Positions 33,611-40,791 of a stretch of 64,000 nucleotides of DNA are shown in pieces (within the stretch, counting starts at the first letter, position 1; each line of letters begins with the position of its first letter). The notes beneath the pieces are model-generated. The model worked only from the letters and a program-made list of their open reading frames with translations. It had not been told where the DNA came from and ran no database searches. The stretch comes from Chloroflexota bacterium (GTDB taxonomy: Bacteria; Chloroflexota; Limnocylindria; QHBO01), in contig JBBPIR010000005.1 of the NCBI GenBank assembly GCA_038040195.1, positions 23,318 through 87,317 on the forward strand. Direction: 5' to 3'. The position numbers and the translations under genes were made by a program.

Positions 33611-34804
33611 GTGCCGCCGGCTCGGTCTCGAACGCGCCTGGATGCTAGGGCCGACCGGGCCCGCCGGGAGCGTGACGCCCTCGACACGGCGGTGCGCAGC
33701 ATCGCCGGCGTCCTGGACCTGGAGCCCGTCCTTCAGCTCATCGTCGACCGCGTCCGCGATCTTGCGGACGCCGAGTATGCCGCGTTGGGCATCATCGGCG
33801 CGGACGGCTTGTTGGAGCGGTTCGTGACCAGCGGAATCACTGAAGCTCGCCGACGGCAGATCGGCGCCCTACCCCGGGGCCACGGCCTGCTGGGACTGAT
33901 CATCCGAGACAGTCAATCGGTTCGAATCCCCGATATCGACTCCGATGCAAGACGCCATGGCTTCCCTACTCACCACCCTGCGATGCGGAGCTTCCTCGGC
34001 GTTCCTGTCCGCGTGCGGGACACCGCAATAGGGAACTTCTATCTCACCAACAAGCGCGGCTCGGACGAGTTCAGCGCCGAGGACCAACGGCTGGTCGAGC
34101 GCTTCGCGCTGCATGCGGCGATCGCGCTCGACAATGCCCGTCTCCACGAGCAGGTGAGGCGGCTGGCCGTGGTCGCGGAGCGGGACCGGATCGGGCGGGA
34201 CCTCCACGACGGCGTGATCCAGCGCTTGTATGCCGTGACCCTCACGCTCGATGACCTCCCCGATCTGATGGACGAGGAACCGGACGAGGCTCGCGACCGG
34301 GTCGACCGCGCGATCGAGGCCCTCCAGGCGGCGATCAGCGACATCCGCGAATTCGTCTACGACCTGCGTCCGACCCTGCCGGCTCCGGAGGATCTGCGGC
34401 GCGCATTGGGGGAGGTGGCAGACGAGGTCCGCCGGACGGGCACGACCAGCGTGAGTGTCGAGGTCGCCGAAGAGGTCCTGCTTCAGTCAGAGGCAGCCGC
34501 GGACGTGGTGGCCATCGTCCGTGAGGGGCTGAGCAACGTGCAGCGCCATGCCGCCGCCACGCGGGCTCTCGTCCATCTCACCGTGCACGGGGAAACGTTG
34601 CGTCTGGTGATCGCCGACGATGGACATGGGTTCGATGCGCGCGGTCGTCGGACCCGGCAACAGCATGGGCTATCCAACATCCGCGACCGGGCGGCCGCCC
34701 TCGGGGGCCGGGTCACGGTACGCTCCAGGCCCGGAACGGGCACCCGTATCATCGTCGACCTCCCGCTCCACGCGGGAGACGCGCCGAAGACCGATGACGA
34801 CTGA
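33611..34804 (+). CDS. GAF sensor histidine kinase, DevS/DosS-like
   Basis: 397 residues, no membrane helix. One GAF domain (about 25-185) includes YAALGIIGADGLLERFVTSG, RGHGLLGLIIRDSQSVRIPD, HHPAM (H121-H122) leading into SFLGVPVRVRDTAIGNFYLT, and NKRGSDEFSAEDQRLVERFA. This segment reads like the heme-binding GAF of mycobacterial DevS. The HisKA_3 dimerisation domain has phospho-acceptor H199 in GRDLHDGVIQRLYAVTL, and the HATPase has DDGHGF with a GLSNIRDRAAALGG segment. DevS has two GAF domains; here there is one. Heme or redox sensing of O2, NO or CO is an inference from similarity. Overlaps the response regulator by 11 bases. Confidence 0.88.
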   Translation: MPPARSRTRLDARADRARRERDALDTAVRSIAGVLDLEPVLQLIVDRVRDLADAEYAALGIIGADGLLERFVTSGITEARRRQIGALPRGHGLLGLIIRDSQSVRIPDIDSDARRHGFPTHHPAMRSFLGVPVRVRDTAIGNFYLTNKRGSDEFSAEDQRLVERFALHAAIALDNARLHEQVRRLAVVAERDRIGRDLHDGVIQRLYAVTLTLDDLPDLMDEEPDEARDRVDRAIEALQAAISDIREFVYDLRPTLPAPEDLRRALGEVADEVRRTGTTSVSVEVAEEVLLQSEAAADVVAIVREGLSNVQRHAAATRALVHLTVHGETLRLVIADDGHGFDARGRRTRQQHGLSNIRDRAAALGGRVTVRSRPGTGTRIIVDLPLHAGDAPKTDDD

Positions 34805-35471
34805 ACTCTCCAACAAGGGGCCGCTCAGGCTGCTGCTGGTCGATGACCACGAGGTCGTGCGCCAGGGCCTGGCGGCCCTGCTCGCCCGCCGGCCGGCATT
34901 CCAAGTGGTGGCCGAGGCCGGAACGGTGGTCGAGGCCCTGGCCGCGGCCCGGCGCTTCCGGCCCGACCTGGTGATCATGGACGTCCGCCTGCCGGACGGG
35001 ACGGGGATTGAGGCCTGTCGCGACATCCGGGCCGAGATGCCTGAAACCCGGGTCGTGATGCTGACCAGCTACCCGGATGAGGAGGCGGTGCTGGCCGCCA
35101 TCCTAGCCGGCGCCAGTGGCTACCTCCTCAAGCAGATCCGCGGGCGGGACCTGGTCGCCGCGCTCGAGTCGGTCGGTCGGGGCGACTCCCTGCTCGACCC
35201 AGCGGTCACCGAGCGCGTCCTCGAGCGTGTGCGTCGGGTTGCGGCCGGCGAGATGGCGGACGAGCTGGCCAGCCTCACGTCTCAAGAGCGGAAGATCCTG
35301 TTCCTCGTGGCGGATGGGAAGACGAATAAGGAGATCGCGGCCGAAGTCTTCCTGTCCGACAAGACCGTGAAGAACTACGTGTCCAGCATCCTGTCCAAGC
35401 TGGACCTGCAACGGCGCGCACAGGCGGCTGCCTTCGTGGCCAAGCACCGGCTCAGCGGCGACCGAACCTGA
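34794..35471 (+). CDS. NarL/LuxR-type response regulator, DevR/DosR-like
   Basis: 225 residues. Receiver domain 10-130 with acidic pocket D17-D18, phospho-acceptor D63 (VIMDVRLPDG), Thr/Ser in MLTSYPDEEA and Lys in GYLLKQIRG. LuxR-type HTH at about 155-220: LTSQERKILFLVADGKTNKE, then IAAEVFLSDKTVKNYVSSIL and DLQRRAQAAAFVAKH. The recognition helix segment TVKNYVS and the following L-x-K-L...RR-x-QAA pattern match mycobacterial DosR closely. ATG 34794 overlaps the kinase stop by 11 bases, so the pair is translationally coupled. Probable targets are neighbouring stress genes. Confidence 0.92.
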   Translation: MTTELSNKGPLRLLLVDDHEVVRQGLAALLARRPAFQVVAEAGTVVEALAAARRFRPDLVIMDVRLPDGTGIEACRDIRAEMPETRVVMLTSYPDEEAVLAAILAGASGYLLKQIRGRDLVAALESVGRGDSLLDPAVTERVLERVRRVAAGEMADELASLTSQERKILFLVADGKTNKEIAAEVFLSDKTVKNYVSSILSKLDLQRRAQAAAFVAKHRLSGDRT

Positions 35472-35519
35472 CCTCGTTGACTTCGGCCTGCCGGGGATGG
35501 CTGAGGGTCCCCGGATTTG

Positions 35520-35561
35520 GTGACTTTCGGCCCTCGGATCCGATCGGAGTTGAGATAGGCT
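35520..35561 (+). promoter_or_regulatory. DosR-box-like sequence and -10 box upstream of doxX
   Basis: GTGACTTTCGGCCC at 35520-35533 matches 11 of 14 core positions of the mycobacterial DosR consensus core GGGACTWWAGTCCC, and is preceded by TTG as in that site. A related GTTGACTTCGGCC lies at about 35476. A TAGGCT -10 box sits at 35556-35561, which places the first site at about -35. The match was made by eye and may be chance. Confidence 0.35.
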
Positions 35562-35601
35562 GAAACTCGAAGATTCTTTTGGCAGAAGGAGGCATGGAGG
35601 C

Positions 35602-36189
35602 ATGCAAGTCGTCGATCGCAAGCATCAGCTCGGGGTGGCGATACTCCGGGTCGGCGTCGGGATCATCTTCCTGTGGGCCGGGCTCGAGAAGGTCATCGGC
35701 GCTGGTGGAGAGTGGTCCGCCGCGGGGTTCCTGGGCTTCGGCACGGGTGGCAGCCTGGGCTGGCCGTTCGTGACCGGCGAGATCGCCGAGGGCACCGTCT
35801 TCAACCCGACGCAATCGTTGTGGGCCGGTATGGCCGACAACGAGACGGCGATGACCGTCATCAACCTCTTGGTGCCGTGGGGCCAGATCGGGATCGGCGT
35901 GAGCCTGATCCTGGGCTTGCTGACCCGGTTCGGGGCGGCCATGGGCACGTTGATGATGCTGTTCTTCTTCGTGGCGGCCTGGGACTTCGAGTTCGGGATC
36001 GTGAACCAGCACTTGACCTACGCGCTGGTCACCTTCGTCCTCGGCTACATCGGATCGGGCAACTTCTTCGGTCTGGACCGGAGCGTCGGCCAGCGGGTGG
36101 GACCCGAACTGCGCCGGTGGTTCCTTTCCGGCGACCTGTATCGGCCGATCAGCCCTCCGGCGACGACCCCGTCACCCGCCACCGCCTGA
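35602..36189 (+). CDS. DoxX/DoxD-family membrane protein
   Basis: 195 residues, four membrane helices. LRVGVGIIFLWAGLEKVIGA at residues 15-35 is the DoxX hallmark, followed by WGQIGIGVSLILGLLTRFGA and TLMMLFFFVAAWDFEFGIVN with LTYALVTFVLGYIGSGNFFG. DoxX relatives form part of thiosulfate:quinone oxidoreductase or membrane oxidoreductase complexes; mycobacterial DoxX links with SodA in redox control. AGGAGGC precedes ATG 35602. It follows the two-component genes by 130 bases with a DosR-like site between. The Pro/Thr/Ala tail is disordered. Confidence 0.87.
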   Translation: MQVVDRKHQLGVAILRVGVGIIFLWAGLEKVIGAGGEWSAAGFLGFGTGGSLGWPFVTGEIAEGTVFNPTQSLWAGMADNETAMTVINLLVPWGQIGIGVSLILGLLTRFGAAMGTLMMLFFFVAAWDFEFGIVNQHLTYALVTFVLGYIGSGNFFGLDRSVGQRVGPELRRWFLSGDLYRPISPPATTPSPATA

Positions 36190-36212
36190 CGCCCAACCCT
36201 ACCCCTGGGGGA

Positions 36213-36238
36213 GATGGCGCCCGGCAACGGGCGCCATC
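36213..36238. terminator. Perfect hairpin after doxX
   Basis: GATGGCGCCCG and CGGGCGCCATC form an 11-base-pair stem with a GCAA tetraloop, 24 bases after the doxX stop. GCAA is a stable GNRA loop. There is no T tract, so it could be a processing or Rho-linked structure rather than an intrinsic terminator. Confidence 0.5.
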
Positions 36239-36727
36239 GGTCCTCCGAGGATGGGTGGTCCGACGGCTTCGCTCCTCGGACCCTCGCGATCTGGACCCTG
36301 CTCCAGCGCCGACCGGGCCGGGATGGCCCGCGAAGGGGAATCGGCCTCGGGTGCCGGGCACCAGCGCTCTGTGGCCCCGAAGGTGCTAGAGCTCGGTCTC
36401 CACGTTCGGGTTGTCGCTCGGCAGCCGCATCGGTGCACGGAGTTGGAGCGCGCCCGACTGTGGGGAGCGGCGCTCGTGCAGGCGATGGCGGCGGGGAGGT
36501 AGTTCCCTCCGCGAAACGCTCCCTTCCCCCCTCGCAAGCTCAACATGTCGGGCCCCTTCAGTAGCCCCGGGCCGCGCCTTCGCCGTGGAGCGTCCCGACC
36601 GATGGCCTGCTGCAACGGGTCCTCTGGCCCTATTGGCTGAGCCGGCGCCTCAGCCACCATCGTGACTGATCCGGCTCACCCGCCAGACGAGGTGTTTGGC
36701 CGAGCCCTTGATCGAAAGGAGTCCGAG
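36239..36727. other. Largest gene-poor gap (about 490 bases)
   Basis: No convincing gene. Open frames on both strands here are short and of shadow composition; the only one with a slightly protein-like end (plus strand, stop at 36502, ending LERARLWGAALVQAMAAG) has no recognisable start or domain. The right part holds a perfect inverted repeat TGGCTGAG-N7-CTCAGCCA at 36634-36656, about 70 bases before the universal stress gene, and GGGTCCTCTGGCCC at 36617. These may be control sites for that gene. Confidence 0.5.
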
Positions 36728-37129
36728 ATGAAAAAGATCCTCGTCGCATACGACGGTACGGAGCCCGCCGATCACGCCCTGGCCACGGCGATCGACCTGG
36801 CAAAGGCATTTGGCGCCGCTATCGGAGTCGTAAGCGTAGTTCCTGTCCATCCAGGCCGGTCACCGATCGACCCATGGGACGACTCGGCCGTTCACACGCA
36901 GCAGCTTGCAAAGGCGCAACGAATCCTCACGGAGGCTGGGATCGAACCGCGGCTCCACAAGCTAGGCGGCAGCCCTGCGCACGTAATCGAGCAGATTGCG
37001 GAGGAGGATGGCTACGACGTCATCGTCCTCGGGAGCCGTGGCCTTGGCTCGCTGGGCAGAGTGCTGCAGGGCAGTGTGTCCGAGCACGTCGCGACCCACG
37101 CGAAGGCGACGGTCCTCATCACCCGCTGA
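36728..37129 (+). CDS. Universal stress protein (UspA family, ATP-binding type)
   Basis: 133 residues, single Usp domain. It begins KKILVAYDGTEPADHALATA and ends with the ATP-binding loop VLGSRGLGSLGRVLQGSVSE (G-2x-G-9x-G-S/T pattern), then HATKATVLI-like strand (HVATHAKATVLITR). This is the ATP-binding class used in dormancy and hypoxia responses. ATG 36728 is chosen over an upstream frame because AAAGGAG lies about 9 bases before it. Its position near DevSR-like genes fits a DosR-type regulon, where several Usp genes are controlled by DosR in mycobacteria. Confidence 0.93.
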   Translation: MKKILVAYDGTEPADHALATAIDLAKAFGAAIGVVSVVPVHPGRSPIDPWDDSAVHTQQLAKAQRILTEAGIEPRLHKLGGSPAHVIEQIAEEDGYDVIVLGSRGLGSLGRVLQGSVSEHVATHAKATVLITR

Positions 37130-37261
37130 GGAACAACCACTTCCACGCGGTCGGTCCACTTCGATGCGAGCCGGCCGCGTGGCCGTTGGACGCACCAGAC
37201 ATCGGTCCCGATGCCTGAGGGCGGGGCGTGGCGAGGGGTTGGTACGGTCCTGGTCCGGCGG

Positions 37262-37759
37262 CTATGCGGCCACCCGGCCAGACAAGTCCCGTGGCACGTC
37301 GAGCTCATACCGCGCGACAGATCCCTCCCAGCAGACGCGGAGCGGGTGGCGGCTGGACGTCAGCAGATGCTGCATCGCACCGTTCTCGGGCTTGACCCAG
37401 GCGACAATGCGCCGAACACCGCGAAGGCGCGCCGAGGCGACGGCTGCCGCCATCAGCAGCGTCCCCACTCCATGATGCTGGACGCGGTCATCAACCGCCA
37501 CCGCCAGCTCCTCAATTCCGCTGCCCATCGGCTCGAGGACGAGGTGACCGACGATCCGTCCACCGGCCACGGCAACGAAGCCGTCGCGCCGCCGGTGGTC
37601 AGCTGCGGCGAACTTTTCGGCCTGCTTGTGGCTGATCCCGCATGACGCGCCGTGGAATCGCAGCTGGCGGCTGTCAGCCGAGAGTTCGGTGTAGAAGCGC
37701 TCCAGCTCGGTCGCGTCGCCAGCAGCGACCCGACGCACGCGGATATCGTCGCGAACCAT
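37262..37759 (-). CDS. GNAT acetyltransferase related to Pat-type enzymes
   Basis: 165 residues. N-terminal IRVRRVAAGDATELERFYTE and LSADSRQLRFHG resemble the acetyltransferase module of bacterial Pat/AcuA-like protein acetylases. The CoA motif A region is ELAVAVDDRVQHHGVGTLLM, with the Q/R-x-x-G-x-G/A loop as HHGVGT, and then AWVKPENGAMQHLLTSSRHP. No cyclic-nucleotide or CoA-ligase domain is attached. It lies 92 bases downstream of the CoA-transferase gene on the same strand. Acetylation of acyl-CoA enzymes nearby is possible but not shown. Confidence 0.85.
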   Translation of the reverse strand: MVRDDIRVRRVAAGDATELERFYTELSADSRQLRFHGASCGISHKQAEKFAAADHRRRDGFVAVAGGRIVGHLVLEPMGSGIEELAVAVDDRVQHHGVGTLLMAAAVASARLRGVRRIVAWVKPENGAMQHLLTSSRHPLRVCWEGSVARYELDVPRDLSGRVAA

Positions 37760-37851
37760 GTGCTGATCGTGCGCCGCGGTGCCGGTCCATAGGAGTGCCG
37801 AGCGTCCCCTCGCAAGGGGCCATCCGGCACAGTGCCGACGACGAGTGCGCG

Positions 37852-39126
37852 CTACGGCTCCAGGTGCAGGCCACGGGCGGCCTGCCTCAACGCGTCGCGA
37901 AAGTCCGGGTGGGCGATGGCGATCAGCGCGTGAGCACGCTCGGCCAACGACTGGCCGAACAGCTCAGCCACCCCCCACTCCGTCACCACGGTGCGGACAT
38001 GGGCGCGCGTCGTCACCACGCCGGCTCCCTCGCGCAGGCTCGGCACGATGCGTGAGGCTGAACCGCCCGCCGCGGTGGACGGCAGCGCGATGATGGCCCG
38101 TCCCTCCTCTGCCAGCGCCGCTCCACGAATGAAGTCCATCTGGCCTCCCACGCCCGAATACAGACGGCGACCGATGGAGTCGGCCACCACCTGGCCCGAG
38201 AGGTCGACCTCGATCGCCGAATTGACGGCCACCATGCGCCGGAAGCGACGGATCACGGTCGTGTCGTTGGTGTAGTCGACCGGGCGCATCTCGACCATCG
38301 GGTTGTCGTCGATGAAGCGGTACACGCGCTGCGTACCGAGGACGAAGGCCGACACGATCTTGCCGCGGTTGATTTCCTTGGCCGCTCCGGTCAGAGCGCC
38401 TGCCTCGACGAGATCAACCACCGTATCGGTGAACATCTCCGTATGGATGCCGAGGTCGCGCTTGCCGCGCAGGGCCTCACCAACCGCGGCGGGGATAGCG
38501 CCGATCCCGAGCTGGAGCGTCGCGCCGTCCGGTACGAGTTCGGCGACGTAGGATCCGATCCGGCGCTCCACCTCTCCGATAGCAGCGACCGGATGCTCGT
38601 GCGGCGGCTGATCCACCTCAACCGCCACGTCGATCTCACTGACGTGGACAAAGCTGTCGCCCAGCGTGCGCGGCATGGCCGGGTTGAGCTGCGCAATGAC
38701 GCTTCGAGCACTTTGCACCGCAGCCAACGACGCGTCGACGCTGGTGCCTAGCGAGCAGAAGCCGTGGGCGTCTGGCGGGCTGACATTAATGAACGCGGCG
38801 TCGAGCGGCAGGATTCCGCGGCTGAAGAGGTGCGGGATGTCGGACAGGAAGATCGGGACGTAGTCCGCCCGGCCCTCGTTCACCGCGTCCCGCGCATTGG
38901 GACCGATGAACAGGGCTCGGTGCCGGATGTGCCCGGCCATGCCGGGCTCCAGGTGCGGGCAGGGTCCCTCTAAGTGCAGACCGACTGTGGTCACATCCGC
39001 GAGCTCTGGCGCCCGGGCTGCCAGGGCTGCCAGCAGGGCCGTCGGCGTGGCCGCTCCGCCTTGGACGAAGATGGTGTGCCGGTCACCGATCGAGGCGACC
39101 GCTTCCCCCGGGCTGACAAACCGCAT
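37852..39126 (-). CDS. Acetyl-CoA hydrolase/4-hydroxybutyrate CoA-transferase family protein
   Basis: 424 residues. Family-I CoA-transferase type: N-terminal FVQGGAATPTALLAALAARA, IFLSDIPHLFSRGILPLDAA with FINVSPPDAHGFCSLGTSVD, then the catalytic Glu in DLGIHTEMFTDTVVDLVEAG near residue 240, and C-terminal YSGVGGQMDFIRGAALAEEG with VVTEWGVAELFGQSLAERA. It moves CoA between acyl groups (for example acetate, butyrate, 4-hydroxybutyrate) or hydrolyses acetyl-CoA. The start is supported by TAGTCT 6 bases upstream. A fermentation-type step in a stress island fits low oxygen. Confidence 0.92.
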   Translation of the reverse strand: MRFVSPGEAVASIGDRHTIFVQGGAATPTALLAALAARAPELADVTTVGLHLEGPCPHLEPGMAGHIRHRALFIGPNARDAVNEGRADYVPIFLSDIPHLFSRGILPLDAAFINVSPPDAHGFCSLGTSVDASLAAVQSARSVIAQLNPAMPRTLGDSFVHVSEIDVAVEVDQPPHEHPVAAIGEVERRIGSYVAELVPDGATLQLGIGAIPAAVGEALRGKRDLGIHTEMFTDTVVDLVEAGALTGAAKEINRGKIVSAFVLGTQRVYRFIDDNPMVEMRPVDYTNDTTVIRRFRRMVAVNSAIEVDLSGQVVADSIGRRLYSGVGGQMDFIRGAALAEEGRAIIALPSTAAGGSASRIVPSLREGAGVVTTRAHVRTVVTEWGVAELFGQSLAERAHALIAIAHPDFRDALRQAARGLHLEP

Positions 39127-39132
39127 GTTCCC

Positions 39133-39138
39133 AGACTA
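39133..39138 (-). promoter_or_regulatory. Leaderless-type -10 box (TAGTCT) of the CoA-transferase
   Basis: TAGTCT on the minus strand, then 6 bases, then ATG 39126. It lies in the 26-base gap after the baeRF-like gene, suggesting a separate internal promoter. Confidence 0.55.
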
Positions 39139-39152
39139 TCCGTGCCCGACGG

Positions 39153-39713
39153 CTAGCGCGGTGGCTTGCGGACGACGTGGCGCGGGCCGGTGACCCGACC
39201 GGAGCGCTCGTGCGGCAGGTCGCCGGTCCACCGGTACGCGCCGACGCCGCCACGCACGGACTCGAGCCCCACACGCTCCTTCAGGCGCGCCACGAGCTGA
39301 GGCCGCGTCAGCCGCATTGAATGGTCGACGGTGACGGACCGATCACGATGATGAGTACGGTCGTGCCGGCGGACTTGGCTCGCCAAGCGTTGACAGAGCT
39401 CTCCCGTTCCGAGGACCTCGAGCGCATCCTCCGCCAGGAGTGCGGCTTCTACTCGGGCGAGGAACTGCCTGACATGTTCCGTCCGATGCCGTGCCGCGTC
39501 GTCGGCGCCGCTCCCGCCGCCGCCGTGCCGGACCCGCGGATCGTGGCGCACGTGGTGCGTGGATCGTTCGTGAACGGGAATCTCGGACGGCACTCGGGCC
39601 TCCGTTACCTTCTCGCGCCAGCGGAAGATGCGGGCGCCTTCGGCGTCGATCCAGACCAGGGCGAACCGGTCGGGCACATGTGGGGCGAGTGCTTCGTCCC
39701 TGTCGGTCTTCAT
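39153..39713 (-). CDS. baeRF/host-attachment-like protein (eRF1-related fold)
   Basis: 186 residues. ATG 39713 begins MKTDRDEALAPHVPDRFALV, followed by WIDAEGARIFRW, a His-rich HERSTHHVRHDPRVRHG stretch, TEHVRQFLARVEAALLAEDA with LEVLGTGELCQRLASQVRRH, and VDHSMRLTRPQLVARLKERV. This order (IWID-x-x-x-ARIF, HH region, YxxVAxAL-like helix, GP/GT, VDH...QLVA) is what small bacterial archaeo-eukaryotic release-factor-like proteins show. The function of these is unclear; ribosome rescue or stress has been suggested. The Arg-rich C-terminal tail is unusual. AGGAGGACG-type purines lie upstream. The call is by pattern only. Confidence 0.6.
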   Translation of the reverse strand: MKTDRDEALAPHVPDRFALVWIDAEGARIFRWREKVTEARVPSEIPVHERSTHHVRHDPRVRHGGGGSGADDAARHRTEHVRQFLARVEAALLAEDALEVLGTGELCQRLASQVRRHDRTHHRDRSVTVDHSMRLTRPQLVARLKERVGLESVRGGVGAYRWTGDLPHERSGRVTGPRHVVRKPPR

Positions 39714-39970
39714 CGTCCTCCCTCGTCGAACACGAAGCGACCCGGAGAGATCTTCGTCCACCTATCCCTTAGGGCCTGCCCTTTCGAGCGTTCCTTCCGG
39801 ATTTTCGGCTTCCGACCTCTCTGGGTCGAGCGCATCATCGCGTGCGGCCGACGCGGGCGCAGGGGCCGGAGGTCACCTTTCGCGGGGCCGGACGGCCCAA
39901 CCGGTCGCGCGGTGGGTCGTGACATGCTGCTCGCAGCAGATATTGGCCCGAGATAGGCAGGAGTGGAGCC

Positions 39971-40750
39971 ATGGGCAAGGACTTGAAGGGTCGGGTGGCA
40001 GTGGTGACCGGCGCGGCCCGCGGAATCGGCGCGGCCGCGGCCCGCGGAATCGGCGCGGCCGCGGCCCGCGACCTCGCCCGGCAGGGCGCGGCTGTCGTCC
40101 TGACTGACGTGATCGACGGTGACGGCCGAGCCCTGGCCAAGAAACTGGAGGCCGAAGGCCTGAAGACGTCTTATCGGCATCTGGACGTGTCGCAGGAGGT
40201 TGCCTGGCGAAGAGTCGTCGCGTACACGGTCAAGGAGTTCGGGCGCCTGGACATCCTGGTCAACAACGCCGGCATCGGGGCCTTCCCAGACGTTGAGCAG
40301 GAGACCCTCGAGGGGTGGAATCGGCTGATCGGTATCAACCAGACCGGCGTTTGGCTCGGCATGCGTGCCGCCATCCCCTCCATGCGCAAGGGGGGCGGCG
40401 GGTCGATCATCAACCTCAGCTCCATCTTGGGAGCGGTCGGCGGCTTCGGCGGGTCGGTGGCCTACCACGCCAGCAAGGGCGCGGTGCGGCTGATGACCAA
40501 GAACGCGGCCATCCGCTACGCGAAGGAGGGCATCCGCGTGAACTCGGTCCATCCGGGGTTCATTGATACCCCCATGGTGGCCCAGATCAAGGGTACGGAT
40601 GTCGAGCAGCTGATCCTGTCCTCTACACCGATGGGCCGGATGGGTCGATCGGATGAGGTCGCCGAGGTGATTACCTTCCTAGCCAGCGATCGATCGTCGT
40701 ACATGACCGGCTCGGAAGTCTACGTCGATGGGGGGTGGACGGCGCAGTGA
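39971..40750 (+). CDS. SDR-family oxidoreductase (paralogue 2) with duplicated nucleotide-binding motif
   Basis: 259 residues. Same family as the SDR at 32833, with NNAGIG, catalytic Ser (IINLSSILGAVGG), YHASKG and a GSEVYVDGGWTAQ end. The nucleotide-binding motif reads TGAARGIGAAAARGIGAAAA: the eight residues ARGIGAAA are present twice because of an exact 24-base tandem duplication at 40012-40070. The duplication lengthens the glycine-rich turn and helix A, which contact the cofactor diphosphate. Removing it gives 251 residues, the length of the paralogue. Whether the enzyme still binds cofactor is unknown. The start is ATG 39971 with AGGAGTGG upstream. Confidence 0.9.
   Translation: MGKDLKGRVAVVTGAARGIGAAAARGIGAAAARDLARQGAAVVLTDVIDGDGRALAKKLEAEGLKTSYRHLDVSQEVAWRRVVAYTVKEFGRLDILVNNAGIGAFPDVEQETLEGWNRLIGINQTGVWLGMRAAIPSMRKGGGGSIINLSSILGAVGGFGGSVAYHASKGAVRLMTKNAAIRYAKEGIRVNSVHPGFIDTPMVAQIKGTDVEQLILSSTPMGRMGRSDEVAEVITFLASDRSSYMTGSEVYVDGGWTAQ
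40012..40070. repeat. Exact 24-base tandem duplication inside an SDR gene
   Basis: Every base from 40012 to 40046 equals the base 24 positions later, giving about 2.5 copies. It is in frame and encodes ARGIGAAA twice. The absence of any mismatch indicates either a recent event or an assembly artefact. Confidence 0.92.
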
Positions 40751-40779
40751 GCGCCACGGCGAGGCGCGGGAGGGTGCAC

Positions 40780-40785
40780 TAGGCT
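40780..40785 (+). promoter_or_regulatory. Leaderless-type -10 box (TAGGCT) of the P-type ATPase
   Basis: TAGGCT, 6 bases, ATG 40792. Identical hexamer and spacing to those at 49138 (minus) and 52148. Confidence 0.6.
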
Positions 40786-40791
40786 GAGCCG

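Noticed and set aside
36239-36502. Possible small gene after doxX
   Set aside because: Only the last 20 residues look protein-like; no ribosome binding site, domain or coherent start.
39321-39956. Plus-strand 211-codon frame over the baeRF-like gene
   Set aside because: The minus-strand frame shows a coherent domain order while this one is low-complexity toward its end; both cannot be real, and the minus frame fits better.
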